Source: Phlebopus portentosus (taxonomy: Eukaryota > Basidiomycota > Agaricomycetes > Boletales > Boletinellaceae). Taken from it: a DNA stretch of 64,000 bases. The notes under the pieces are model-generated. The model saw only the letters and a program-made list of their open reading frames with translations. It was not told where the DNA came from and searched no databases. Within the stretch, counting starts at the first letter, position 1. Every line of letters starts with the position of its first letter. This document shows, one piece after another, positions 11,394 to 22,127 of this stretch. Location of the stretch: contig JAYXKI010000010.1 in the NCBI GenBank assembly GCA_037892935.1, positions 1,178,001-1,242,000 of the forward strand. The letters run 5' to 3'. The position numbers and the translations under genes are program-made.

Positions 11394-13921
11394 TTACTCC
11401 TGGTTGGAGGTATCAGGAGCAACTGGCCAGACGGACATCCCTTCCCTGCGATCACTGCGGGATGCAAGTGGAAGTGAAGCGCTCGGTGCTGCACTGGGGC
11501 TTGTGCCTATGTTCATGCCTGCACTTATCCCGTTTCCATTACCGTTTCCCGACCCATTGCCACCTCGCATTTCGTCTATTCCGCGCTTTAGTCCGGCCAT
11601 GTAACGTTCCGTCTTTTCGATCATTTCTTGCATTCGTCGCCGTTGCTCTGCGAGCTCGTAGTAGTGTGCTTCAAGCTCATTCACAGTTGGCACGGTCATG
11701 CTTCCACCATTCCCACCGGTACTACCTTCCCGCAACGGAGAGGGAGCGCGCGGTGAAGACGTCCGCGCCTGTCCAAGGGGTGCTGCACCGACAGTAGATC
11801 CGTGGAAGAACGATGGATGCGCCTGCCCAAGACCATGCGGGGAGGTAAATGAAGGCTACCGCCAAGTCCCGTAGATGCTTGAGGTCCCACCTGATGTAGG
11901 GAGGCTGCCGGAGAGTGGGTACGACTTGGAATGCCTTCTGAACGATTGTAGGAAGTCGAAGCGGCACCCTGCGATGCATATGGATACCGCGCACTCATTT
12001 TTTCTCCTCCGAGAGCCGCATTTAATGGCGGAAGGTCATAACCACCTGAGCCTTGGCCAATTGCGGGATTATAGTACCCTCCGGGGCGACCCGCTTGACT
12101 ATCGACGGGAAATGCTCCAAAGCCACTAGATGAGCCTTGACCCTGGCCTTCATCCTGCCAACCTTCACGTCTACGTTGTTCGCGCATCCTCTCGCCGTCG
12201 TCATACTCAAGTCCCATTTCGCCAGCACCGCTTCGCCTTTGCTTCTTCCTCGAGTGTTGGTCGTTATCATCGTCACTCTCACCGCCAGTGCTACGGTCTT
12301 GCGCGCCGCGACCCACAGACACCAAGGTCTCCGCGGCCGCTTGTTCGGACATACGGACAGGAGGGAGCTGTCGACTTGAACCTTGGCCAGGAGAAGACAT
12401 TTGCATCGACGCGGGTCCCGCTGCTGGCACCCGTTTCCTGCGCTTGATGACCGTTTTCTTCATAGAGTTCGGCCGATGGGTGCCGTGCAATTTATAATAC
12501 AGACCTGTAAGGATGTCACGTTCGTGGAATCAATAGGTCAGTAAACAGAATATCCATAGGCATTCGAAGGATGGAAAAGGCATGCAGATGATCGGATTGG
12601 CTTATCCTTGTCTGATAAGATGGATAAGATGGGAGAATGAACAAGAATCGGCAATAAGCGCATTCCTATTTGGGATGAAGCAAATCGCCCCCTCGAGCAA
12701 AGGGATCACTGGGAAAGATAAGATGACGATCAACCGAACAGAGCTCACCACACGCATTACAGATGTTATTGCCTGCGTCGTCGCGACGCCATAGCGGCGT
12801 TGTACTAGTCCCGCAGTTTGCGCAACTGAGTGCACCTACCGCACCGCGACCACGGGGCGTCCTGCCGCTAGTCGCGCTGGGCTCGGCGATTTTACCATCG
12901 TTGTACTGAGCAAACGCGTGGGTGCCGGACGCGCTGCCGGTAAGATCTGGGGAAGGCGAACCAGACTGGTCAGCCATCTCGAGTTCTGATCGAGCTTGAA
13001 GCGCATTGTTGTACGTGGGACAGCCAGCACAAGCTGACGTGCCCCCCGTTCCGTCACAACGCCCGTCACCGGGACACGTACCCCTAGAAGCCTGCACCTG
13101 CGGCTGTTGCTTGTTACTTTGCTGAACGATCGACTGGGTCATTTGCGACGCCGCTGGGGAGTGCGCGGAAGGCGAGCCAGACATTTGTCTGCGGGGAGGA
13201 GAAACAGAAGAGCGAGCGTGAGGGGGCTGCGATCCAGTGCCAGCTGGAGAGAGAGATGAGCGCGAGATGGATGAAGGCTTTGGAGCACGGCGGGTCTTTT
13301 GGCTGAGACCTAAAGGGCAAGAAAGGCGCGTCGAACACGATGCAGAGGGCAAGGATCAGCACGATAGCACGATGAACCATATAAACGAGGCAGGGTGAAA
13401 CGATCTAAGAAGCTGCGATGACACGCTAAAACAAGGCGGAACAGGCAGATCATGCACAGCACGTGTTGGACGCCGGGGATCATAGAAGCGGAGACTGGGT
13501 GGGGTACTGCCGACGGAAAAAAAAAAAAAAAGAAAGAAACAGATTGCTTACCACAGGCGTTGCAGATTTGTCTGCCATCAGAGTCACGGCGCCATTGAGA
13601 CGTTTTCGTCGCGTTACAGCTGGCACACTGAACAGTCGATGCGGGAAGATCGCTCCCTTTATTATTGATAGATTCTTGCTGATCAAAGTAATTTTCCCGA
13701 TCGTGTGAGGACGGCGAATGTGCCGAAGAACGCGGGGCAGAACGATGGGGAACGGGTTGACGAGAGTTGAAAGTAAGAGCCTGGGGAGAGTCTGATTTTG
13801 ACGATAGATCATCAACCTTGGGTGGAGGAGACTTGCTGCGGTGAAGTTTAGCAAGACCGTTGAGATTATTGCTGTGGTGGAAAGACATTGTAGGCTGTTG
13901 CTCGAATATTATCGGAGACAT
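11394..13921 (-). CDS. SRE-type iron-responsive GATA factor (two zinc fingers)
   Basis: This matches the fungal siderophore/iron repressor family (Urbs1, SreA, SRE, Fep1), which bind GATA sites and repress iron acquisition when iron is plentiful. Four exons, 13552-13921, 12749-13309, 11891-12504 and 11394-11822, give 657 residues in frame. Finger 1 (C-X2-C-X17-C-X2-C, containing TSQWRRD) ends exon 1. A four-cysteine region ([12 protein letters not shown] then CAGC), diagnostic of SREs and thought to sense iron, lies near residues 202-224. Finger 2 (TTPLWRRD) is completed across intron 2 by [16 protein letters not shown] and a basic KRRKR tail. The last exon encodes a coiled coil ([18 protein letters not shown]), also typical. 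Intron 3 (68 nt) is needed to reach that coiled coil. An internal ATG at 13888 is an alternative start. Target genes are not in the window. Confidence 0.9.
12505..12748 (-). promoter_or_regulatory. GATA-site cluster within intron 2 of the GATA-factor gene
   Basis: The 244-nt intron that splits finger 2 is several times longer than most introns here. On the + strand it contains TGATAAGA at 12613-12620, GGATAAGA at 12622-12629 and AGATAAG at 12716-12722, plus CTTATCC at 12601-12607 (a GATAAG in the other orientation). SRE-type factors are known to bind WGATAR-like sites, so self-binding is a reasonable inference; nothing in the sequence proves it. Confidence 0.4.
13517..13531. repeat. 15-base poly-A run in intron 1 of the GATA-factor gene
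   Basis: Fifteen consecutive A on the + strand, hence poly-T in the sense of the GATA gene, just inside the intron donor of exon 1. It is the longest homopolymer noticed in the window and is prone to length error in sequencing. Confidence 0.9.
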
Positions 13922-14800
13922 GCTCAGGGAAAAAAGCGGTGTTTATGCGGCCCACGTCCGAGCCGACTAAAAATCGCCTTTAATGAAAATACGCCTGTCG
14001 ACGATGAGAGGGATGCAAAGGGATGAAGAAAGGAGACGGGAAAGAGACGCAATGCGATGAGTAGGCAGGAGCTGGTCGGGATGATTAATAGTAAGAACCC
14101 GTTTCCTTTTTGGTGCTTACGTGTACATCCGAGCCAATGGCAGTGATGCGATTTGGCATATCACGGTTAGTGATAACACAGGGTCGAGCCCCGTGATGCG
14201 ATAAGATAGACAACACCCGCTTGCTTGATTAAGTTTCAGCAACGCACATCTTCTCAGATATCACCATCTTTTTTTTTCATCTGCGCGTAGTCTCAAGACA
14301 CAATCTAATCCCTTACCGCCTGACAAATCCAGATGCTTCCATATCTTCCATGGAAATTTACATACATAACCAGCGACGGAGAGGTGGAGGTGGAGAAGAC
14401 GACTGATCGATATCGGCAGTAGTCCACTTAATCCAATCAGTCCACCAGCACGACTCTGGATGTGGTGGCAGCGGACGCACTTACGCAGAACAAAGTCCGT
14501 CCGAATCGCAAACTCTCACAGCGAACATACATTTTTTGATATCTGAAACAGGAACAGGCAACAATCAAAGCAATGATACAGATGCTCCGCTGATAGACAA
14601 GCCAGAAACAAAGACGAAAAAAAGAAGGTTCAGGACGGAGACACAGCATAAATATAAAAATGTAGAATGAATGGTGGATGGATCTTGCTTGACTTGTCAC
14701 AGCCTCCGGTTTATTATCGTAATCCATTTCGGCATGTGCCGGTACTTACTTACAACCCCCTGCCGACCCTTCCTTCCGTCCCTGCCGTCAGTTTCTCAAA
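13922..14800. promoter_or_regulatory. Divergent intergenic region between the GATA factor and the AT-hook gene
   Basis: About 880 bp serving as upstream DNA for two divergent genes. GATA words occur at 14173-14178 (TGATAA) and in a GCGATAAGATAG run at about 14199-14210, so GATA-factor autoregulation from this side is possible. A T-rich run lies near 14269-14279. No open frame with a recognisable product was found. Confidence 0.4.
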
Positions 14801-17315
14801 ATGTCTGTTGCGCCTCAATCTTCATCGAGTGCCGCCGCAAATGATGCACCACCACCGACTTCTCAAGCACGATCACGTCCGGAGAAGGTCCTCGCGAAAG
14901 GTCCCTTTTGGGCTCGTCTTCCGGCATTACGCACTATGACATCCACAGTCGGTGGTTCTCAGTCACAAGCCCAAGGTACATCTGGTCTGGTCATTCCATG
15001 CGTGTTCACATGAATAACTATCATTGGCTTGAATAGAATCGGGGTCTCCTGTTCCTCCTATCGCTTTACCGGACCGAATCAGCTCAACTCGGATTCTTTT
15101 GAGCGATACTCAGGCATGCATTCAGAAGCTTTCTGCACGTATGGACATCATTGGATCCCGCAGCGAACAAGCACTCAAAGAGATGCAACTTGCTCGTGAG
15201 GCACTGGAGACAGGCAGCGAGAAAACCGTTGCCGAGATCGCTGATGTCGGTACGCACATTTGCATTTACGTTAATTATATGCGCATTTAATCTATGATCA
15301 GTTTACAGATGTCAGGCGACTCTAATCAAAAGCATTGGGGTGCAAGAAAGCATACTCGATAAGATTAACGAAAGCGTAGTAAAGCTTACCATTGTCCGTA
15401 CTTTCTTCATTAGTTTCGGCTCGGATCTCATCTGCATGTTAGTCAAGCGATGCCCTTCTCAAGCTCTACGAGGCGCACAATGCGTCATTAGCATCTCTTA
15501 CGCAGACTATGCATGGTATTATGAACGTTCAGCAGTCGGCTCAAGTTCAACATACGCAACTAGTTGGTGCGATAACTCCTCTGGAACCTCTTGTCCGGAC
15601 AATCCCAGTACACATCGATGCACTAGTACCAGCTGTGGAACGTATCATTGAACGTTCTCTGGAGCGCGCGCTTTCTAGGCTCCCGATAGGCACATATATG
15701 CGCGAACAAATAGTGCAGGGTCCTTATACTCCTAGAGGCCAGAAGCGTCAGCGCCTTTCGGAATGTGAAATACCACCAGTTGATACTAATCGCACTCGAC
15801 GAAGATCCACAATGACCCCAGCCGATCTACTAACGGCTCGCAACCCTTCGTCTCCTCTACTCGATCGCCAACAATCGAGGATTAGGAGCACCGAGCGCTT
15901 ACAAACTCGCGGCTCTCTACGACGCTTACCAACCGAGGCTGCTCACGTAGCCGCCCTCATGGAAGCGGAAGAAGAGACGCCTGTACTGCACGGGTCATTT
16001 TCACATCGGACATCCCGCCGGCCCACTCTTCCGATGCCGGATGTTTCGTCGATCAGTGGACCAACAAATAAGCGCCCACGCACCGAATCAGCAACCCACA
16101 CTGCTACCGCTAGTGGGGATGATGTCGATGCACTGCAAGCAAGTTTCGACGTCTCGTGCAACGCTGAAACTGCTCAACCTACAGCTGTTGGGGCTGTTAC
16201 AAACGTTCCGACATCCACGTCGACTGCCAGACCAACTCGCACTATCGCGAAAGCAAAGATGGTTGAGGATATGATTACAACCTCCCGCGTTCCTTTCGGA
16301 AGTCCACCCGGATCCGTCAATAACGGACTGGTTAATGCTGATGAGCTTGTTGCCCAAACATCTTTGGAACAAGCCGCCGGATCAGAGAATGTTCAGCCCA
16401 TCTTAGCTGATAAGAATAATGGCGGTTCTTCAAAGACCAAGTCTAAAACTCCGAAGAAAAAGGGTGCCGTGCCGAAAAAAGGGAGGGGGAGACCAAAAAA
16501 AGCCACTATCGTGGCTACTCCTGCATCTGGTACGATTCCTTGTCCAGATTCCAAGAAAGCCACCCTATCCAAGTCGAAGTCAACGTCAACGTCGAAAGAT
16601 ACGTCTCCAAAACGTGCAACCACCGGTAACTCAGAAACCAGCCTTGTTAGCGCTGCATCGGTGCACGGCCCACCGAACAGTCCCTCTACGCATACGAAAT
16701 CAAGCCCTGTTCCCTTCGTTGAATCTAATAACGCTTTGAGCAGCCCAGCTTCGGCACAAGTTATTGTACGGAACACAGTACCCATAGCGACGAATATCGC
16801 CTCGTTCCCGAAAGCACGTACTCTGATCAGCCTCATAGATGCGAGCCAAGAATCTTCTGTCCTCGCTGGGCAGGGTGACGGTGGTCTGACTGCGGCGCTT
16901 GCGCATATCGACAACGATGTCAATTTTACTTCTGGGCTGGGCGGCGCAGGATCGATACGACAAGAAAATGTAAACATGGACACCGTAGGCTTGACATCTG
17001 CTGAAGATACTGGTAGTGCAGTCACAATGTTCGACAGCTTCCGGAAGACAGAGAGGATTCCTTCAGAACCCGGGAGTACCCTGGTGAGACTATCATATCA
17101 TATGTTACTACTTTCGATTTCGTGGTTCTTTTTTCTTCTTCTGGAATATGATACTGTTGGTATATCCAAGTGTTTTTATTTCCTCCTTCGTTAGACATGA
17201 AGTATCTGACAAGTTCTTGTTTCTCATTCAGTTCAAAGGCCGTACGAAGAGGTTCCTCGTCATTGACAACGATTCTACCGAGAATGATATTCTGGACGAA
17301 CTTTTCGCCGAGTAG
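14801..17315 (+). CDS. Unknown nuclear-type protein with coiled coil and AT-hook
   Basis: Several exons encode a protein of roughly 750 residues that I do not recognise. The ATG at 14801 opens a Ser/Ala-rich N-terminus; exon 2 (from 15039) encodes helical heptad-like sequence (IQKLSARMDIIGSRSEQALK), continued after two short introns by LDKINESVVKL and by a helix in front of the large exon. The big exon (through about 17093) is disordered, basic and Ser/Thr-rich, with one AT-hook-like motif KKGRGRPKKA near 16480-16505 and several SP/TP sites. After a last intron (17093-17232) a short conserved-looking tail, FKGRTKRFLVIDNDSTENDI, ends at 17315. AT-hook and charge suggest DNA binding; the tail may bind a partner. 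No enzyme domain is visible. Confidence 0.6.
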
Positions 17316-17697
17316 CTGATGCATTCTTCATTTACTCAAGACACATTCGGGATCGTTTTTTCTCCTCTCGCTGTGAAGTCTGGAACTGCATCTGGCTCTT
17401 CTGCATCCACATCTGGATCGATATGCTTCCTCCCTACAAGTTTGTCCTTTTGTCAGACCTTTCCTTCTCTTCTGTGTTATTCTGGGACATCCTCTCTGTA
17501 CTTTTCTGGTGACTAGTGGGGTTCTCGCATTTATCCGTGCTCGTGCTAGATGGAACTAAAGACTATGACTCTAAATCTCACACTAATCTGTCCTTTGACT
17601 CTCGACCTGTACTGAAGCAAGCTATGAAGTAGCTTTCAAAATGACAATATTGTAGCAAAGAATACATCGATATATTTCATTTTTCTCGTCTTTCATT
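17316..17697. other. Convergent 3' intergenic region
   Basis: About 380 bp between two convergent genes, expected to hold both 3' untranslated regions and polyadenylation signals. It is rich in T/C on the + strand. No coding feature seen. Confidence 0.4.
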
Positions 17698-19392
17698 TCA
17701 CTGTTCGAATCTCCCCTGATAAATCTCAACCGGCACACCACCAGCTCCACAGACGCGTCCGATCTCATCGAAATGTAACCCGATGCCTCGCGCCATATCC
17801 CATAATCTCCGCTCGTCCGGATCACGTTCTTTGTATGCAAGAAGCACGGATGGAGTGCGACGTGCACGAGTCGAAAGCCGAGACAGGGTACGAATGAGCG
17901 AAGGGAACGAGGCCGTGTTGTACGTCACATCCGCCATTCTTCGGAAAGGAAGGAGGAGAAGAAAGAAAGAAATCAAGTAACCTCCGTCAGATTATGATAT
18001 GATAAAACTCTGATAAGATGGCACGGAGAAGAGCAGACGTACATGATAAAATCAACTCCGCTTCCCTTGATCTCCGTGGGGAACTGCTTCTCTTCAATTT
18101 CTTCGTCCCAGTCTAGTACCGCGGACTTGGCTTGAATGGAAGGACTGGAATTCGGAGTATTCCAGCATGCAGCGTTATCTGATAAGTTAACCTCCAAGAT
18201 CTCCATTGCAGAAGCTGCGCAAGGCGAGGCAAGGCGGCGGCCGTTTAATCATTATCAGTCCTCCGTTATCTTTTCCTCCTCTCCCTCCGAAAGGAGGTGA
18301 TATGATATGAATTGAATAAAGGAACGGAAACTCACGCAAGTCTGTAGCGATAATCTTTGATTGTGGTTGATCAGAGCAGTGGCTGAGTAGAGTCGCCAGA
18401 ACGATCGTGACGAGCCCTGTACCTGTACCTGTAAGTAGAATGAATATAATATGCAGGATAGAAGGTGACGTGGAGTTAGTATACGGGCTTGGTACATCAT
18501 CAGCAAAGGCAGGCTCAAAGTCAGAAGACCTACCCAATTCCAGGATAGTCGCTCCTTTAGTCTGCATGAGGCTCTTTACAATCGACGGGATACCGTTAGC
18601 CAATTCATCGGAGTCGATTCTACTAGCTTCGAGCATAGTCCTGACAAGCCAATTCGACAATCCGACGCCGCTATCCCAGACTTTCTTTCTTATTCCGCAA
18701 TCAGTTGTGTTTCATTCATACACTCTGCTTCAAAAAGGAAAAGGAAGAGAAGAATATAATGAATACGGTACGTACCTTGTCAAGGTCGTATGAAAGGTGT
18801 TCCGTCACGCGCAAAGGGCCGACAGAAGGGCTATTGAAAAGAGGAGAAGGCAGCTTGAACACGCGTTCGTTCCTGCCCTGCTTGGTGTTCTTCCTCTCTG
18901 TTGGCTCTAGTTTCTGATTGTTATTCCGCCCTGCACTCGCCCGAGAGTCGGAAGCGAAGTGGACCGGAGCTGATAAGATAGGGAAGATATAACTCCCAAA
19001 ATGTCAGCGAAGAGGTCGATTGAAGTGATATAGCGATTGCCAATGCCAGGCGAGGATGAACGCGTGCAAAGGAGCAAACTCCATCGACTAGCATCACTTC
19101 CGTTCTTCAGAGCCACAGCAGCCTCTTTGGGCGGGAAGACCTGCACCTCCTTATACGAGTTCCCACTCCACGTCATCAGCTTTTGTGGTTGAGTCATAGG
19201 TCCCAGCGTTCGCTGTTTCCGAGCATCCGAGTCTATGCACTTCACCCATGCATAAAAGATATCTATCCCGCCCTTTCCAGGCGAAGGAAATTCGGTACGT
19301 AGATCATTCGCGATGTTTGGTGTGATAAGCAATGGTCGATTTGGGCTTGCCTGCTCCGGTGGCGGGCGAGTGAGATGCAAGTAATAGAACAT
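17698..19392 (-). CDS. Family-16 (METTL21/22-like) protein methyltransferase
   Basis: A SAM-dependent methyltransferase of the lysine methyltransferase family 16 type. The ATG at 19392 starts MFYYLHLTRPP; the first exon is an N-terminal domain of about 100 residues. An intron of 128 nt with phase-compatible sites links it to a segment leading to VWDSGVGLSNWLVRTM, the family's WD/S helix. The SAM-binding motif I is split by an intron: ATILELG followed by GTGTGLVTIVLA. After the ATDL-type acidic loop, later exons carry VLDWDEE and GVDFIM-ADVTYN, equivalent to the D/NPPY-like segment (here DVTYN). The C-terminal exon ends VEIYQGRFEQ at 17698. The substrate cannot be told from the sequence; elongation factors, ribosomal proteins and chaperones are targets in the family. 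A second family-16 gene lies 3 kb away on the other strand. Confidence 0.72.
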
Positions 19393-19779
19393 GCTCAAAT
19401 GGTAAGCTGAGGTCAAAATTGTAAAACTTCCGAAATTCCTGTTGAGTAATAAATTCCATGATCGACAGGTGGCTGTGCGTTCTCTCGTACCGTGTTTTTT
19501 TTTCGGCCGGTCGTATCTAGCGAATTTGTCGCGCGTTCCATGTCTCGCAAGTGTGACGTTCTAATTATCACGTCGTTCCATCCTAAACAGCCCATGAACA
19601 TTCTTGCCAACTTTTCTCGTGCATATCTCCTACAGAATGCAAGTGCATATTGATCCGCAGAAATAAACAACCGGGGATTATTGCAATATTCATACAAGAA
19701 TTGTTGCGAATGCTACACGGAGTCTAGTGGACAGCAAGTCGACTGCCAAGATACTAATTGCAATTGAAAAAGTACTGCA
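19393..19779. other. Tandem spacer between rhomboid and methyltransferase genes
   Basis: About 390 bp containing the rhomboid 3' region and the methyltransferase promoter, both genes being on the minus strand. A T9-10 run occurs near 19494. Nothing coding was recognised. Confidence 0.35.
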
Positions 19780-21826
19780 CTATGATTTTCCGGGTTGATT
19801 CTGGACCCTCCGCGCATAGCTCGCTCTGAGCCAATTCCAAAAGTCAGACCCATATCTATAGTAAAGGACTCCAAAAGCCGCTCCGCTTAAATGTGCCCAA
19901 TGGTCAAACATTCTAATACACAAGGTATTTAATAGTATCGATCAGAATCATTGTCCAAGGAGAAATATATGAAGAACACAGGAATTCGACTCACCGCCAG
20001 CCTTTGATAACGCCAATCAAATCCATCAAGACCAGTCCACCGACGCCCCAAGTAATCGGGAGCGGGATAGGCGGGAACAGAAGAAAGACCTGCGCGTCGG
20101 GGTATGCCAACGCTGTCATCGTCACCGTCGCATATATCGCGCCAGATGCGCCGAGAGAGGGTAAGATGTCCTTCGGAGAGCCCGAGCGCGCTTTGCTCTT
20201 CGCTGCTGAACCTAATCGTCGGAAGGCCGTTCCTGTCGAGTGCGCCAGATCTTCCGCTACTTTGGAAGCGCGCGCTTCGGCGAGCAGTCGAGGGAAGAAA
20301 AGTCGTGCGCTGACGACGTGCGAGACGAGTGAAGAGAAGAGTCCAGCTAAAAGAATCGTAAGACTATCCGAAAGAAAGCCTGATAAGGAATGAATAGCAC
20401 CTGTAATGAACATCGCCCAGAAGTGATACTTCGGCGTTGATTCAAGAACTCCTTCACTATTCATCTGTTGTTTCTTCGTTAGGTACGCAGTCGCAGCCGA
20501 GCCTAAAGACCATCGTCAGAACAGACGTTCCTCCGTATCTATCTAAAAATATTAAGCTTACCAAAACTAATAAGCGCAAACGAGTTGAATGCAAGATGGA
20601 TGAATGACTCGTGGCTGCACAAGGTTTCAATCTTCATTCTACCATACTTATGACATGATGTGAACGCACCTGAAAATACAAGTAAGCAGCGTAATCACCC
20701 TCCCTGATAGAGGATGATGCGTGAAGTTGGCATTCATAAATGGCTTCAAGACGCGGAACTGCCATAATAGCCATATGACTCCGTTTATCGCACAGATTTG
20801 ATACGCTATGCGCTTCCCTTCGGAGGCGTTGATGTATCCATTTGCGAGCTGCACGTAGGACCAAAGGAAGGGGTATGATATCGAGTTTGGGAGACCTGAC
20901 ATTGAGTCTTTGAGCTTTTGGAGAGTCTTCTTGAGTTTCTGGGTGAAGTGAGATGACAATTAGATCGAATCCATCGAACGAAGTCTAGACTGAGAGACGG
21001 ACTTCAGAGATGATGCCCAATCGCACACGCCGGAGCTGCTCGCTAGTCACCATGAACGGGCTCGGAAACACCGCGCTCAACCGCTTCGTGTCAAAATTCG
21101 TATACTCCGCAGCGTTACCATAGATAGCCACCGTGGCCAAGCCCACAAACTACATCGACCAAACATCACAGTTGGTGAGTTCACCGGACAGAAATCTCAA
21201 ACAAGCGCAAAGAATGGACGTACAGCAATCTGTTTCCAAATCCCCGGTCTTCCTATCCCTTCTTCGAATTTCGGCTGTTCGAACGTCGGATCCTCCTTCA
21301 GTATCTCTTCTCTAAATCTCGGCTGCGGTCCAGCCCTCGAACTCGAGCTTGAACCTTCACTAGTTCCTAATCCTTGCCCATGTGTCTTTGCATCTAATCG
21401 AGAATGGCGATCATGACCATGACCACGCCCGAGCCCTCTTAAGGGCGACGACATACCAGTCTGCGCACGAAACCTCGCTGCATCCGCTGCGAAAGTGTCT
21501 TGTTCCTCTTTCGCTAGTTCTGATAAGAAGCTTGGTGATTCAGAAGCAGAATTTGAAGTAGCAGAATCTGGTTTTCGGATTGCTGGCTGTGTCCGAGGGA
21601 AGGGATGGTGTGGAGTTGAGGAGAGTAGACGGGTTCGAGGTTGAGCTGGTATGAATGGTTTAGAGAGAGAGGATGTTGTACGTGGTGCGAGGTATGATAG
21701 AGGCAAACGTGAAGCGGGCGGCTGAAGACATGAGGACGAAGCTCGACGCAACGCTAAGAGCGTTGTTGGTGCCCGAGTAATTAATGAAGGGACGGCACCG
21801 AGTCGGAAACTCGTACTGGCGAGCAT
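19780..21826 (-). CDS. PCP1: Mitochondrial rhomboid protease (Pcp1/PARL)
   Basis: An intramembrane serine protease of the inner mitochondrial membrane, which in yeast cleaves Mgm1 and Ccp1 and in animals PINK1. The ATG at 21826 begins a 100-residue Arg/Ser-rich, acid-poor N-terminus suited to mitochondrial import. TM1 (GLATVAIYG) near 21120 is the extra N-terminal helix of PARL-type rhomboids. Membrane segments follow (INGVIWLLWQFRVLKPFM, then a serine/alanine-rich helix). The catalytic serine lies in LGASGAIYA and the catalytic histidine in MFDHWAHLSGAAFG in the last exon, which ends at 19780. The WAMFITGAIHSL segment precedes the loop. Both catalytic residues are present, so an active enzyme is expected. 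The start is chosen over an upstream non-ATG extension. At least six introns of ordinary size. Confidence 0.88.
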
Positions 21827-22127
21827 CGAGATTACTGTATATCTTTTTACTTTGACCGCGGTCAAGCGGTCACGATCATCTAACCTAGCCCAGTTTCAAG
21901 TCCAGAGGGAGGTGGCGGTAGTATATAAAGAAGAGACAAGAAGAGGTCGACGTAAGACGTGCGGAGGAAAGGACAGAAGTTCAGAAAACGAAAATAAATA
22001 AAATGTGATCTGTAAAGCCGACGCCATTCGTCATCCGTCGTCAGCGATCACGCCCGGATTCAGATTCAGTTGATCGACGCGACTCGCCTTTCCTTCTTTC
22101 GATCGCAACATCAACGCTAGTCAACAA
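21827..22127. promoter_or_regulatory. Divergent promoter region, rhomboid / EFM6-like
   Basis: About 300 bp separate two divergent starts, so the promoters must share or abut. A GTATATAAAG word at 21920-21929 is a TATA-like element on the + strand about 200 bp before the + gene. No other motif was assigned. Confidence 0.35.

Noticed and set aside
11856..11890. A 35-nt GT-AG intron as the junction between exons 3 and 4 of the GATA gene
   Set aside because: The 68-nt alternative (11823-11890) also keeps the phase and is of normal size, so it was preferred.
14165..14210. GGGTCGAGCCCC-like sequence suggesting a tRNA T-arm
   Set aside because: No acceptor, D- or anticodon arm could be folded around it; a T-arm alone is not enough.
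15943..17025. Open frames on the minus strand at 15943-16161, 16088-16372 and 16393-17025
   Set aside because: They lie opposite the AT-hook protein exon, which has matching splice sites and reads the AT-hook motif; the antisense products are low complexity.
20004..20393. Open frame on the + strand opposite the rhomboid
   Set aside because: The minus strand carries both catalytic motifs of a rhomboid protease; the + frame has none.
21863..21865. Non-ATG upstream extension of the rhomboid gene
   Set aside because: The frame extends to a TTG, but the first ATG at 21826 gives a good mitochondrial leader.
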